64,000 bases of DNA from Flavobacterium sp. TAB 87 (GTDB lineage: Bacteria; Bacteroidota; Bacteroidia; Flavobacteriales; Flavobacteriaceae): assembly GCF_001529295.1 (NCBI RefSeq), contig NZ_LLWK01000033.1, positions 174,128 through 238,127 on the forward strand, written 5' to 3'. A program made the position numbers and the translations under genes. Shown piece after piece: positions 42,975 to 53,346 of this stretch; the first letter of the stretch is position 1, and each line of letters starts with the position of its first letter. The notes below the pieces were generated by a model. That model was not told the origin of the DNA and did no database searches. It saw only the letters and a program-made list of their open reading frames with translations.

Positions 42975-43235
42975 ATGAGTCTATTATCAGAAAATATAAT
43001 CCCAGGTAATCACGGAAAAATCTTTGGTACGAATGCCAATACAGTTGAAGATTTAGAGCGAATTAAAAATGAAATTTTAACGCTAGAAGGAATAAGCGAA
43101 GTGATTTTAAACAATGACATCTTCCCTAAAGAATTTACGATTTACACTACGAAATTGATTGAAGTAGAGGCAGTGGAAGAAAAAGTAAATAACGTTGGTT
43201 TTAACGCCATTCCCAAAAGTCTTTTTGCGCTTTAA
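42975..43235 (+). CDS. Small HMA-like (ferredoxin-fold) protein without the metal-binding CxxC
   Basis: An 86-residue cytoplasmic protein beginning MSLLSENIIPGNHGKIFGTNAN. The spacing of ERIKNEILTLEGISEVILN, PKEFTIYT and VEAVEEKVNNVGFNAIPKSLF matches a beta-alpha-beta-beta-alpha-beta heavy-metal-associated domain, but there is no cysteine at all. It is therefore unlikely to be a copper chaperone and may bind another ligand or a protein. Start is supported by an AAACAAATAAAC leader before ATG 42975. Function unknown. Confidence 0.7.
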   Translation: MSLLSENIIPGNHGKIFGTNANTVEDLERIKNEILTLEGISEVILNNDIFPKEFTIYTTKLIEVEAVEEKVNNVGFNAIPKSLFAL

Positions 43236-43686
43236 CGGTACAAATTTAAAGTGCATTTGTAGTTATTTTATTTAAGCTCTTTGCTACAAATTGTCTTATT
43301 ACGTTGGCGCATGAAATTTAGATTTTGTGCGCCAATTTACTTTCAAATACAAATCAGTAGTACTATTAGTTCCTTTTGAGATTACTAGTACGTTACTACA
43401 ATTTGCTACTGGTATCTTAAATAGGTCCATCTTTTTAAATACTGAACAATAAATCAGCATAAACTGTTAGCAAAAGTAACAAACAAGTATTGTACTTTGA
43501 TTTCTAACCATCCGAAAATCATAATTAGTACAGTATAACTTCCAAAATTCAAGAGTCCTAAAAATACTACCATTATAATAATGACACTTTCTTCATTAGA
43601 ATTGCCAAATTATTATTTTTTTTAGATTATTCTAATAAAACCGTACAATTAACAATGTATTTCACAAACTCCTTGCACTATTCGGC
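43236..43686. other. Intergenic region with one hairpin
   Basis: About 450 bases without a convincing gene. It contains a hairpin at 43304-43335 (TTGGCGCA/TGCGCCAA, 16-base loop with further weak pairing) about 70 bases after the HMA-like gene, which could end its transcript. The rest is AT-rich with no structure that I could support. Confidence 0.5.
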
Positions 43687-43694
43687 TATCTTTG
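43687..43694 (+). promoter_or_regulatory. Predicted -7 box of sdaA
   Basis: TATCTTTG matches TAnnTTTG exactly and is 20 bases before the start codon. A clear -33 TTG at correct spacing was not seen. Confidence 0.5.
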
Positions 43695-43714
43695 TATTTT
43701 AAAATTTATAAGAA

Positions 43715-45142
43715 ATGGAAGAATGTATTTCAGTTTTTGACATGTTAAAAATTGGTGTTGGTCCTTCGAGTTCCCACACATTAGGTCCTTGGCGCGCAGC
43801 AGAACGCTTTTTGAAAGAACTAAAAGTAGCTAATTTATTTTTAGGCCTCGAACGAGTAAAAGTTGACTTGTACGGTTCTCTTTCTTTAACAGGAAAAGGA
43901 CATGCTAGTGACTTGGCCGTAATGTTAGGTTTAAGCGGACAAGACCCAGAATACATTCCCATCGAAAATATTGCTTCAATTATTAAAAAAATTGAAGAAA
44001 AAAATGAACTACTATTAGGAAACGAAATTGTCATTCCGTTTCATTTTCTTCAGGATATTGTATTCAATAAAGAGTTCTTGCCTTTTCATGCCAATGGAAT
44101 GAAATTTACGGCTTACGCGAAAAATGGTCAAGAATACAGTTCTACGTTTTATTCTATAGGAGGTGGATTTGTCGTTACCGAAGACCGAGGTAACGCGCAT
44201 ATTAAGGAAGTAATTAAGTGTGCTTTCCCATTTATGATTAACAACGCCGACGACTTGCTTCGTTATTCTATTGAGGAAAACAAAAAGATCTCTGAAATTG
44301 TTTATGAAAATGAAAAGTCGATGCGAGCTGAATCTGAAATTAATAAGGAGCTAATGCGCATTTGGGATACGATGTTAGAATGTATGTACATTGGCTGTCA
44401 CTCGGAAGGCGTTTTACCTGGCGGACTAAATGTTCGCAGACGCGCGTTTGACATGCACCAAAACCTAATCGGATTATCCAATTACGACTCACCTCAAACC
44501 TGGTTACAAGAAATTCGAAAAACAGAAGTGAAATTTCGTCAAATTTTAAAATGGGTGAGTTGTTTCGCATTGGCAGTAAATGAAGTTAACGCGGCGTTAG
44601 GACGCGTAGTTACAGCGCCAACCAATGGAAGTGCTGGCGTGATTCCCTCTGTCTTAATGTATTATTTGGTAATTGAGAATCACGATGCAGGCGACAAAGA
44701 AATCAAACAATTTTTGATGGTTGCCGGCGAAATAGGAAGTTTGTTTAAACAAGGTTCTACAATTTCTGCCGCAATGGGAGGTTGCCAAGCAGAAATCGGG
44801 GTTTCATCTGCCATGGCTGCCGCTGCTTTGTGTGAATTAATGGGTGGAAGTCCTGCACAGGTTTTAATAGCTGCCGAAATTGCTATGGAACATCATTTGG
44901 GACTGACCTGTGATCCAATTGGTGGCTTAGTTCAAATTCCTTGTATTGAAAGAAATACTATGGGAGCTATAAAAGCGATTAACGCGGCAGAATTAGCTTT
45001 GGAGACCGATGCAAAAAATGTAAAAGTCCCTTTAGATAAAGTGATAAAAACCATGTGGGAAACTGCTAAAGACATGAATTCGAAATACAAAGAAACTTCA
45101 GAAGGTGGACTAGCAATTGCTGTAAATATGGCCGATTGTTAA
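43715..45142 (+). CDS. sdaA: L-serine ammonia-lyase (iron-sulfur, single chain)
   Basis: A 475-residue Fe-S serine dehydratase converting L-serine to pyruvate and ammonia in the cytoplasm. The beta domain starts [29 protein letters not shown]. The alpha domain has [44 protein letters not shown] and [22 protein letters not shown], which hold three of the conserved cysteines for the [4Fe-4S] cluster. Length and domain order match the fused one-chain type. The stop is followed closely by the panB promoter. Confidence 0.96.
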   Translation: MEECISVFDMLKIGVGPSSSHTLGPWRAAERFLKELKVANLFLGLERVKVDLYGSLSLTGKGHASDLAVMLGLSGQDPEYIPIENIASIIKKIEEKNELLLGNEIVIPFHFLQDIVFNKEFLPFHANGMKFTAYAKNGQEYSSTFYSIGGGFVVTEDRGNAHIKEVIKCAFPFMINNADDLLRYSIEENKKISEIVYENEKSMRAESEINKELMRIWDTMLECMYIGCHSEGVLPGGLNVRRRAFDMHQNLIGLSNYDSPQTWLQEIRKTEVKFRQILKWVSCFALAVNEVNAALGRVVTAPTNGSAGVIPSVLMYYLVIENHDAGDKEIKQFLMVAGEIGSLFKQGSTISAAMGGCQAEIGVSSAMAAAALCELMGGSPAQVLIAAEIAMEHHLGLTCDPIGGLVQIPCIERNTMGAIKAINAAELALETDAKNVKVPLDKVIKTMWETAKDMNSKYKETSEGGLAIAVNMADC

Positions 45143-45162
45143 CAAATATTTAATTAATTTTG
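45136..45162 (+). promoter_or_regulatory. Predicted panB promoter
   Basis: TTG (45136-45138) and TAATTTTG (45155-45162) are 16 bases apart, close to the -33/-7 consensus spacing; the -33 element lies in the last codons of sdaA. Confidence 0.55.
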
Positions 45163-45215
45163 CAGCTTGATTATTTTTAATTCGGCATAAGCCATAACTT
45201 TTTAAAAAATCCTCC

Positions 45216-46034
45216 ATGTCAGTAGCTAAAAAAGACTATAAAAGAATCACTACTAAGTCATTAATCGATATGAAAGCGAATGGTGAGAAAATTTCGATGC
45301 TAACTGCTTACGATTACACCATGGCCGGAATTGTTGACACTGCTGGTGTTGATGTTATATTAGTTGGTGACTCGGCTTCTAATGTAATGGCGGGTCATGA
45401 AACAACCTTGCCAATTACGTTAGATCAAATGATTTACCATGCTTCCTCTGTAGTTCGCGCGGTACAACGTGCTTTGGTTGTTGTTGATTTACCTTTTGGA
45501 AGCTATCAATCTGATCCTAAGGAAGCGTTGCGTTCTGCTATTCGAATCATGAAAGAAAGTGGTGGTCACGCCGTGAAATTAGAAGGTGGAAAAGAAATCA
45601 AAGAATCGATTAAGAAAATATTAAATGCAGGCATTCCGGTTATGGGACATCTGGGTTTAACGCCACAATCGATATATAAATTTGGTACCTATACGGTTCG
45701 CGCTAAAGAAGAGGAAGAAGCTGATAAATTAATCGAAGACGCCAAAATGCTAGAAAACGTAGGCTGTTTTGCGGTTGTTTTAGAAAAAATTCCTGCACAT
45801 CTAGCACAAAAAGTAGCCGAAAGTATTTCGATTCCTGTAATTGGTATTGGAGCTGGTGGCGGTGTTGACGGTCAAGTACTTGTTATTCATGATATGTTAG
45901 GAATGAATAATGAATTTAGTCCACGCTTTTTACGTCGCTACATGAATTTATACGAAGGAATGACAACTGCAATCGGACAATATGTTAGTGATGTAAAATC
46001 AAAAGAGTTCCCGAACGAAAACGAACAGTATTAA
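45216..46034 (+). CDS. panB: 3-methyl-2-oxobutanoate hydroxymethyltransferase
   Basis: A 272-residue TIM-barrel enzyme, the first committed step of pantothenate synthesis (5,10-methylene-THF plus alpha-ketoisovalerate to ketopantoate). Conserved blocks are [45 protein letters not shown] (metal-binding Asp residues), [34 protein letters not shown] and [22 protein letters not shown]. Length matches the family. No other pan gene is adjacent. Confidence 0.97.
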   Translation: MSVAKKDYKRITTKSLIDMKANGEKISMLTAYDYTMAGIVDTAGVDVILVGDSASNVMAGHETTLPITLDQMIYHASSVVRAVQRALVVVDLPFGSYQSDPKEALRSAIRIMKESGGHAVKLEGGKEIKESIKKILNAGIPVMGHLGLTPQSIYKFGTYTVRAKEEEEADKLIEDAKMLENVGCFAVVLEKIPAHLAQKVAESISIPVIGIGAGGGVDGQVLVIHDMLGMNNEFSPRFLRRYMNLYEGMTTAIGQYVSDVKSKEFPNENEQY

Positions 46035-46117
46035 TTTATTTTTGAACGGACAAAAGCTATCCGCCAATACAGTGCTTTATTTTTATACTCTTACTACTAG
46101 ACCGAATTTTTAAATTA

Positions 46118-46807
46118 ATGAAAATACTTTCAGACAAAAATAATTTACAAGTCCTGCACGAAGATAATCACTTAATTGTGGTCAATAAGCGTGTAGGCGA
46201 TTTGGTTCAAGGAGACAAAACGGGAGACAAACCATTATCGGATATTGTAAAAGAATATATTAAAGAAAAGTACAATAAACCTGGCGAAGTTTTCTTGGGT
46301 GTTATTCATCGTCTAGACAGACCAACTAGCGGAATTGTAGCTTTTGCCCGAACAAGCAAGGCTTTAAGTCGAATGAACGAATTGTTTAGCAATCGAGAAA
46401 CAAAAAAGACATATTGGGCAGTTGTAAAAAACAAACCCTCCAAAAGTTGTGATGAATTAGTGCATTTCTTAAAAAGAAACGAAAAAAACAATACCTCAAA
46501 AGCGCATGTAAAAGAAGTTCCTGAAAGTAAATTAGCACGATTGGATTATACTGTAATTAAGGAACTTCAGAATTACGCCGCTTTAGAAATAAACTTATAT
46601 ACTGGCCGCCACCATCAAATTAGAGCGCAGCTTTCTGCAATTGGATCTCCTATAAAAGGAGACTTAAAATACGGAGCTGATCGTAGTAATCCAGATGGCG
46701 GAATTCACTTGCATGCCCGCAAACTTTCCTTCGTGCATCCTGTTACTAAAGAAAACCTTACGATAGTCGCACCGACGCCTGAAGATCCTATTTGGAACGC
46801 GGTCTAA
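46118..46807 (+). CDS. RluA-family pseudouridine synthase without S4 domain
   Basis: A 229-residue protein. The catalytic motif HRLDRPTSGIVAFART (Asp near residue 69) and the later YTGRHHQIRAQLSAIGSPIKGDLKYG are diagnostic of the RluA branch. The family's N-terminal S4 RNA-binding domain is absent, so it resembles RluA/TruC-like short forms. It would isomerise uridine in rRNA or tRNA; the target position is unknown. It lies 83 bases after panB and 72 bases before the aldehyde dehydrogenase. Confidence 0.92.
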   Translation: MKILSDKNNLQVLHEDNHLIVVNKRVGDLVQGDKTGDKPLSDIVKEYIKEKYNKPGEVFLGVIHRLDRPTSGIVAFARTSKALSRMNELFSNRETKKTYWAVVKNKPSKSCDELVHFLKRNEKNNTSKAHVKEVPESKLARLDYTVIKELQNYAALEINLYTGRHHQIRAQLSAIGSPIKGDLKYGADRSNPDGGIHLHARKLSFVHPVTKENLTIVAPTPEDPIWNAV

Positions 46808-46879
46808 TTTTATGATGAATTTACAAATAATACCGATTTTAAAAATTAACTTGCATAGAGACCAACCCTAATTTTTACA

Positions 46880-48208
46880 ATGGATTATAAAAACGACATC
46901 AAATTCAGAAAAGAAACACTCAAAAAGTTACTGTTTTCTGTACAACAAAACGAAGATTTAATTATTAAAGCTTTGTATGATGATTTTAAAAAGCCCGCTT
47001 TTGAATCTGTTCTTACCGAAACGAGTTACGTCATTAGCGAACTAAAAGACACCATTAAAAATATTCGGTCGTGGGCAAAAGTCCAACAAGTTACTCCTAC
47101 TCTAGTTAATTTTCCTTCTTCCGATTATATTTATAAAGAACCTTACGGAAAAGTACTGATAATTGCTCCTTGGAATTATCCGTTTCAGCTCGCATTGACA
47201 CCATTGGTTTCAGCAGTCGCCGCAGGAAATCAAGTGGTTTTAAAACCTTCCGAATTAACACCAAATACCTCTAAAATTATTGCTAAAATAATTCAGGAAA
47301 CTTTTCATATCAATCATGTAGAAGTTGTTCAAGGTGGTGTTGAAGTTTCTGAAGAATTATTAAAAAAACGTTGGGATTATATCTTTTTTACCGGAAGTGT
47401 AGCTGTTGGTAAAATAGTAGCCAAAGCTGCTGCAGAGCATTTAACCCCAACAACATTAGAATTAGGGGGGAAAAATCCGTGTATTATTGATGAAACAGCC
47501 AATTTAAAACTGGCAGCCAAACGAATTGTTTGGGGTAAATTTATAAATGCAGGTCAAACGTGCATTGCACCAGATTATATTTTGGTTCAAAAAGAAATGC
47601 AGCATCATTTAATTGGTTTTTTAAAAGAAGAGATAACCAAAACTTACGGTATTTCGCCGGAGAAATCACCTGATTATACGCGAATTATTAATACCAAAAA
47701 CTGGTTGCGATTGATTGAACTGATAGATGAAAATAAAGTGATTTTTGGTGGACAAAGCGATGCAAATGATTTATATATTGCTCCGACCTTGATCAATGAA
47801 GAGCATTTAGATTCGTTAATTATGAAGGATGAAATTTTCGGTCCTTTACTTCCTATCCTTACTTACAAAACAGAGGCCGATCTCGAGTCAATTATTAAAA
47901 AGTACGAAAAACCATTATCCTTATATGTATTTAGCGATAGTAGGGAATTTGCAGAAAAAATGATTGCAAAATTTTCGTTTGGTGGCGGATGCATTAACGA
48001 CACTATTATTCATTTCTCAAATAAACGTTTGCCTTTTGGGGGAGTAGGTCACAGCGGTGTTGGTGCTTACCATGGCAAACTGAGTTTTGATTTGTTTTCG
48101 CACCATAAAGCAATTGTAAAAAAAGGAAATTGGCTTGATTTACCGTTACGCTACGCACCTTACAAAGATAAACTTGCTTTTATAAAAAAAATACTCGACT
48201 GGATTTAG
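46880..48208 (+). CDS. NAD(P)-dependent aldehyde dehydrogenase (ALDH3-like)
   Basis: A 442-residue aldehyde dehydrogenase. Key blocks are IIAPWNYPFQLALTPLVSAVAAGNQVVLKPSELTPN (cofactor site), FFTGSVAVGK, LELGGKNPCI (general-base Glu) and NAGQTCIAPDYIL (nucleophile Cys), then DEIFGPLLPIL and FGGVGHSGVGAYHG. The short length and the GVGHSGVGAYHGKLSFD end are typical of the ALDH3/fatty-aldehyde group rather than the 500-residue classes. It oxidises aldehydes to acids; the natural substrate is not evident. Confidence 0.93.
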   Translation: MDYKNDIKFRKETLKKLLFSVQQNEDLIIKALYDDFKKPAFESVLTETSYVISELKDTIKNIRSWAKVQQVTPTLVNFPSSDYIYKEPYGKVLIIAPWNYPFQLALTPLVSAVAAGNQVVLKPSELTPNTSKIIAKIIQETFHINHVEVVQGGVEVSEELLKKRWDYIFFTGSVAVGKIVAKAAAEHLTPTTLELGGKNPCIIDETANLKLAAKRIVWGKFINAGQTCIAPDYILVQKEMQHHLIGFLKEEITKTYGISPEKSPDYTRIINTKNWLRLIELIDENKVIFGGQSDANDLYIAPTLINEEHLDSLIMKDEIFGPLLPILTYKTEADLESIIKKYEKPLSLYVFSDSREFAEKMIAKFSFGGGCINDTIIHFSNKRLPFGGVGHSGVGAYHGKLSFDLFSHHKAIVKKGNWLDLPLRYAPYKDKLAFIKKILDWI

Positions 48209-48371
48209 AATTAAAAACAGTCCACGATTCATAAAAAAACTGCTTTATTCACAAAAAATGACTTTTCTTTTAAATAAAAAGCGCGCTCATTTTAAACACT
48301 TTATAGTATTTTAAAAAATAGTATATTTACGGCCTAAATGCCCTAATGTCTTAAAAAATATACTCTTACTC

Positions 48372-49163
48372 ATGCAACCTACTACACAAAACCAGATTGA
48401 AAACATTAAAAACAATGGTTACGAATTAGACTTTTCTACCGTCTTTAATCATGCTATTCAGAATTATAAAAAAATAGCGCTTTACGCTGGGCTAATATTA
48501 TTAGTCTTTAGCATTGTTGCTACTTTTGTGGTTATTGGCGTACTTATCGCAATATATGGTGTTGCAGCATTAAGTGGCGACCTTATTCAAGAATTGGCTC
48601 AAATGAATCCGACTGGTGTAACACTTTTAATTGTACTCGCTGCTCAAGTGTTTATTACTGCTATTTTGAGTCCTATCGGGGCTGGTTACTATAAAATGGC
48701 TGACGCCGCAGAAAATGACGAAACATTTAATGTTTCAACAATGTTCTATTACTATAAAAGCCAGTATTTCATACAAATTTTTATTGCTACACTATTAATC
48801 ACGTCTTTAAGTGTGGTGCTTAGTACGATTTTAGAACAGGTAGGATTGCAATCGGCTACGATGGTTTTAGGATTACTAATTTCTTTTTACAGCGCCATGG
48901 CTGTTCCATTAATCATTTTTGGAGATCTAAAAGCAATTGACGCAATTAAAGGAAGCATAGTAATTATCTCTAAAAAACCCGCAGTAATTTTAGGTTTAAT
49001 CATCACCGCTTTCTTAGCTTCTATGTTGGGCATTTTTGCATTTTGTATTGGAGTTTTCTTTACAATACCTTTTAACTACTCTATGATTTACTGCATCTAT
49101 TCTAACATTATTAAAAAAATAAAAATAGATCCTATTGATTCTATTGGCACGATCGAAGAATAA
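48372..49163 (+). CDS. Uncharacterised multi-pass membrane protein
   Basis: A 263-residue protein with about six hydrophobic helices after a short soluble start (MQPTTQNQIENIKNNGYELDFSTVFNHAIQNYKKIA). The pattern, with ISPIGAGYY-like and IFGDLKAIDAIKGSIVII segments, resembles bacterial glycerophosphoryl/DUF975-like or YciC-like membrane proteins of unknown role. Database labels such as beta-carotene monooxygenase are sometimes attached to similar proteins without support. It is 39 bases upstream of the hybrid histidine kinase and may be cotranscribed. Confidence 0.7.
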   Translation: MQPTTQNQIENIKNNGYELDFSTVFNHAIQNYKKIALYAGLILLVFSIVATFVVIGVLIAIYGVAALSGDLIQELAQMNPTGVTLLIVLAAQVFITAILSPIGAGYYKMADAAENDETFNVSTMFYYYKSQYFIQIFIATLLITSLSVVLSTILEQVGLQSATMVLGLLISFYSAMAVPLIIFGDLKAIDAIKGSIVIISKKPAVILGLIITAFLASMLGIFAFCIGVFFTIPFNYSMIYCIYSNIIKKIKIDPIDSIGTIEE

Positions 49164-49202
49164 GTATACTTCAATCAATAAAAATTAAAAATTACCATAT
49201 AT

Positions 49203-52200
49203 ATGTTGGTAACTATTATTCAAAACTTTGTTTTTTCTAGTTTAAAATGGAACTCGATTCTCGGGTACGATTTTATGCAAAGTCACGAAATCAATGACTT
49301 TATTAACAAATATGGTTATGATATTCCGCTCTTTGCAATAATAGCAGTTGGTATTTTTAGCTTGAGCCTTTTGTTATTTTATAAATTTTCACACCTTAGC
49401 ACCGAGCTGAAGGCGAATTACTTTGTGAAGTATCAAGAAAAGGAAATTACGAGTAAAGAGTATCAATTGTATTTTCTGTTTATAGCGATTACAATTGTTT
49501 TATCTGAACTAATTTACGAGGTGTTTAGCATTCGTAGCACTAGCATGTTAGCAACCAATACTATAATTGGTTCTGCAATGTTTTTTATCTATTATCTTTC
49601 TCAAAAATATCTTTTTATCTTTGATCGAATTCAAAAAATATTTACTTTTTGCATCATACTATTTTTCATGTATGTCTGTCGAAATTTAATTGTAAAAACT
49701 ACTGAAGTCATTCCGACCATGTCTTTTTTGGTTTTATTTTTCTTTGCTTACAATTTCATAAAACCTGTAAAGCTTTATTTTATTTTTACTGCCTTTGTAT
49801 TTCTCTTTCTTATTACTGTTTTACTCTTCGGCGTCATACCTTCCGACAAGGCCATTATTCTACTCAATTTTAGCATAACTATCTTGGTAATCAACCAAAT
49901 AAGACACATTATCAGTCTAAATATTAAAGATAAGTTTCGTTTTGCAAACGAGATCATACAAAAAGCCAATTCACTGACGGTAGTTTGCAACCAAAAAGGT
50001 GAGTTTATTTTCTGTAGCGAATCTATTCAAGAAATATTGGGCTATACTCCTGACGAAGTTTTAGGAATGGAATATTGGCGTTTAACCGAAGACACAGAGT
50101 TCGTTGGTATAAAATATTTCGAAAATCATGACGAAACTAATTTATACACTCGAAAACTAAAATGTAAAAATGGCGAGTATAAATACATCCTGTGGAAAGA
50201 CAAACGTTTTAGCGAGAATCTAATTATTGGAATTGGTCAAGATATTACAGAACAATACATAACGAATACACAATTCAAAAATTTAATTCAATCTGCATCC
50301 GACATTATATTTGATCTAGACGACAAAGGTCACTTTACGTTTGTCAATGATTTTGCTGTCAAAAAACTTCAATATACGGCTACTGAAGTTTTATGTCTAC
50401 ATTACAACTTATTGATACCTCCTAATTATCAAAAAATAACATACGATTTTTATGAAGGTTTAGAAAAAATTGGAGATGACTTTCCGATCATCGAGATTCC
50501 TTTACTCAAAAAAAATGGACAAGAAATCTGGGTTTCTCAAAAAGTAATTGTTCGTAAAAATGACCAAGGCGAAATAATTGGCTACTCTGGTATCGCAAGA
50601 GACATTAGCAATCAACGAAAACAGGAAACTGAAAATACAGCGCGTTTGATAAAGATCAATCAATACAACGAAGCATTAAAAAATCTCTCTACAACCAATT
50701 ACAAAATATATCAAAGCAGCAAAAGCGTTATAGCGCACATTATAAAAGAAGCAGCTAAAAGCACTTCCATCGATGCAGTTAGTTTTTGGAGATACAATTC
50801 TAAACAAATTAAGTGCAAATACATTTATGCTAATGTCCAAATTAGTGAACAACGATTAAATAGTATTTTCTTAAAAGAAGATTATCCTATCTATTTTAAA
50901 TCAATAGAAAGTAAAAATCAAATTATCGTTAACGATTCTTTGAGCAAATACGAAACATCTGAGTTCGATCATGATTATCTTAATGCAAGCGGTAACAAAT
51001 CTTTTATTGATTCTGCAATTTACGTTAACGGACAGCTTTACGGTATTGTCTGCTTTGAAAGTAAAAATGAAAAAGAATGGGATGGTGATGCTGCAAATTT
51101 TGCCAAAACCGTGTCAGACATTCTTTCATTAGCAATTGCTACTCAAATAAGTTTAAAAAGAGAAAAGAAACTAAAATATAAAAGCAAATTGCTTTCTGCA
51201 CTAGCGCTATGTACTGAGAAATTTTTGTCGAATAAAGCGCCAATCGACATGTTCAAACAAACGTTTGCGATTATCGGAAAAGCGAGCAAGTCCGACCATG
51301 TTTTTTATTACGAACAAGATCCAGAAACTAAGTTAATTACCCAAAAAGTAAAATACACTAGACCTGGAATTGTAGATGCGGTAAGACCGCTGCGACTTCA
51401 TACTCCGGAAAATATGGCTGGAATTATTGAAAGAGGTAAGCAAAAATTAGTTTCACAAATTATAACAAGCAAATTAGAAGAAGGATATTTAAAGCAGGCA
51501 TTATTTGAAAATGAAATTAAATCAATTTTAATTTTACCCTTGTACATTAATGAAGAGTTTACAGGATTTATTGCAGTGGACGATTGTAAAAACGAACGCA
51601 CTTGGTCGGGTGATGATTTGTATGTATTTCAAAGTTTAACCAATAATATTTCGACTTTTTTAGAAAAAATAAAGGGACAAGAAAGAATCATTCAGAGTGA
51701 AGAAAAATTTGATCTTATTGCTAACAACATTCCTGGCACCGTTTACCTTTCAAAATATGATGATTTTTCGACCAAAATTTTTCTAAATGATGAAATAGAA
51801 AAACTGACTGGTTATTGTAAAACTGATTTCCTAGAAAATAAAATATCATTCTTGTCTTTGATTCACCCACAGCAAAGAGAGAACGTTGTAAAAAAACAAA
51901 AACGCGATTTAAAAAACGGAAAACCAGTTCATTCTACATATCAAATCAAAAAGAAAAATGGTCAATATGTATGGATTGAAGAATACGCTGATGTGATTAA
52001 AAGAGGTAATGAAATTGATTATGTTGGTGGGATCTATTTTGACATCACACACAAAAAGGACTCAGAAGATGCGATAAAAGCCAAGAAGATAGCAGAAAGT
52101 GCGAGTAAATCAAAGTCAAAATTTCTTGCGAACATGTCGCATGAAATTAGGACACCGTTGAACGGAATTATTGGTTTTACCGATTTACTATTGAAAACAC

Positions 52201-53264
52201 AGCTGGAAAGTATTCAAGAAAAGTATTTAACGACGGTAAATCAGTCGGCTCAAACTTTACTCGAAATTATAAATGATATTCTAGATTTCTCTAAAATTGA
52301 AGCAGGGAAATTAGAACTCAACATTGACAAATACAGTATAAAAGAAATATTAAGTCAGGTTATCGATTTAATCTCGTACGAATCAACAGTAAAAAACCTT
52401 AAGCTTGATTTAAAAATTGACAGCAGTTTACCAACTTACTTTTGTTTTGATGTGGTTAGAATCAAACAAATATTAATTAATTTACTATCCAACGCAGTAA
52501 AATTTACAGAAACAGGAACAATTACGCTGTCGGTTGCTATTGTGGAGAAAATTGATGCAGAGCACTTTAAATTGCGTTTTGCTGTTACCGATACCGGAAT
52601 TGGAATTCTAGAAGAAAACAAGAAAAAAATTTTTAAGGCTTTTTCTCAAGAGGATAGCTCGACGACAAGAAAATTTGGTGGCACTGGTTTGGGACTTACC
52701 ATTTCGAATAAATTACTAAAATTGATGGACAGTGAGTTAAACCTCGACAGTCAAGTTGATATTGGTAGTACTTTTTATTTTGAGATCATTTTAAGTACTT
52801 GTGATGAATTCGTGAATTTTGAAGGCAATAAACCTGAAATAGTCTATGACATTTTAAAAAATGGAACTGCGAATCGCGTCATGACTTTTTTAATTGTTGA
52901 AGACAATCATGTTAATATGCTACTGCTTAAAACTACACTTAAAAACCTTTTTGTGAATTGTGTTATTTTTCACGCCAATAACGGTCACGAGGGTGTTGAG
53001 CTGTTTAAAATTATCAATCCTGATATGGTTTTTATGGATATTGAAATGCCAATCATGAACGGTTATGAAGCGACCAAAGCAATTAGAAAACTACCTTTTG
53101 GCGATAAAACACCAATAATTGCAGTTACTGCCGGGGTCGAAAAAGAAGAAAAAAATAAATGTTTAAAGGCCGGTATGAACCATTACATTTCAAAACCGAT
53201 TATAAAAGGACATATTGAGAACACCGTTATTCAGTTTTTCAATACAAATGAATCAGAAAAATAA
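49203..53264 (+). CDS. Membrane hybrid sensor histidine kinase with three PAS and two GAF domains
   Basis: A 1353-residue sensor; a second possible start is ATG 49275 (MQSHEINDF). Residues ~35-240 hold 6-8 membrane helices. PAS1 lies at ~255-350, PAS2 at ~358-480 (PAC end ISGIARDISNQRKQ-like), GAF domains at ~500-650 and ~665-820, and PAS3 at ~830-955. HisKA carries NMSHEIRTPLNGIIGF (phosphoacceptor His980). HATPase (~1080-1195) has NLLSNAVKFTE, DTGIGI and GGTGLGL. The C-terminal receiver (~1228-1350) has Asp1279 in VFMDIEMPIMNG and Lys in YISKP. The multi-PAS/GAF build suggests redox, light or ligand sensing. No separate response regulator or Hpt is adjacent; output is unknown. Confidence 0.93.
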   Translation: MLVTIIQNFVFSSLKWNSILGYDFMQSHEINDFINKYGYDIPLFAIIAVGIFSLSLLLFYKFSHLSTELKANYFVKYQEKEITSKEYQLYFLFIAITIVLSELIYEVFSIRSTSMLATNTIIGSAMFFIYYLSQKYLFIFDRIQKIFTFCIILFFMYVCRNLIVKTTEVIPTMSFLVLFFFAYNFIKPVKLYFIFTAFVFLFLITVLLFGVIPSDKAIILLNFSITILVINQIRHIISLNIKDKFRFANEIIQKANSLTVVCNQKGEFIFCSESIQEILGYTPDEVLGMEYWRLTEDTEFVGIKYFENHDETNLYTRKLKCKNGEYKYILWKDKRFSENLIIGIGQDITEQYITNTQFKNLIQSASDIIFDLDDKGHFTFVNDFAVKKLQYTATEVLCLHYNLLIPPNYQKITYDFYEGLEKIGDDFPIIEIPLLKKNGQEIWVSQKVIVRKNDQGEIIGYSGIARDISNQRKQETENTARLIKINQYNEALKNLSTTNYKIYQSSKSVIAHIIKEAAKSTSIDAVSFWRYNSKQIKCKYIYANVQISEQRLNSIFLKEDYPIYFKSIESKNQIIVNDSLSKYETSEFDHDYLNASGNKSFIDSAIYVNGQLYGIVCFESKNEKEWDGDAANFAKTVSDILSLAIATQISLKREKKLKYKSKLLSALALCTEKFLSNKAPIDMFKQTFAIIGKASKSDHVFYYEQDPETKLITQKVKYTRPGIVDAVRPLRLHTPENMAGIIERGKQKLVSQIITSKLEEGYLKQALFENEIKSILILPLYINEEFTGFIAVDDCKNERTWSGDDLYVFQSLTNNISTFLEKIKGQERIIQSEEKFDLIANNIPGTVYLSKYDDFSTKIFLNDEIEKLTGYCKTDFLENKISFLSLIHPQQRENVVKKQKRDLKNGKPVHSTYQIKKKNGQYVWIEEYADVIKRGNEIDYVGGIYFDITHKKDSEDAIKAKKIAESASKSKSKFLANMSHEIRTPLNGIIGFTDLLLKTQLESIQEKYLTTVNQSAQTLLEIINDILDFSKIEAGKLELNIDKYSIKEILSQVIDLISYESTVKNLKLDLKIDSSLPTYFCFDVVRIKQILINLLSNAVKFTETGTITLSVAIVEKIDAEHFKLRFAVTDTGIGILEENKKKIFKAFSQEDSSTTRKFGGTGLGLTISNKLLKLMDSELNLDSQVDIGSTFYFEIILSTCDEFVNFEGNKPEIVYDILKNGTANRVMTFLIVEDNHVNMLLLKTTLKNLFVNCVIFHANNGHEGVELFKIINPDMVFMDIEMPIMNGYEATKAIRKLPFGDKTPIIAVTAGVEKEEKNKCLKAGMNHYISKPIIKGHIENTVIQFFNTNESEK

Positions 53265-53346
53265 GACACTGCTTTTAATTACAAAAAAAATACTTTAAAT
53301 TCGTTAGTACATGTTTTATAAACAAACTCACTAAAAATAAAATAAT

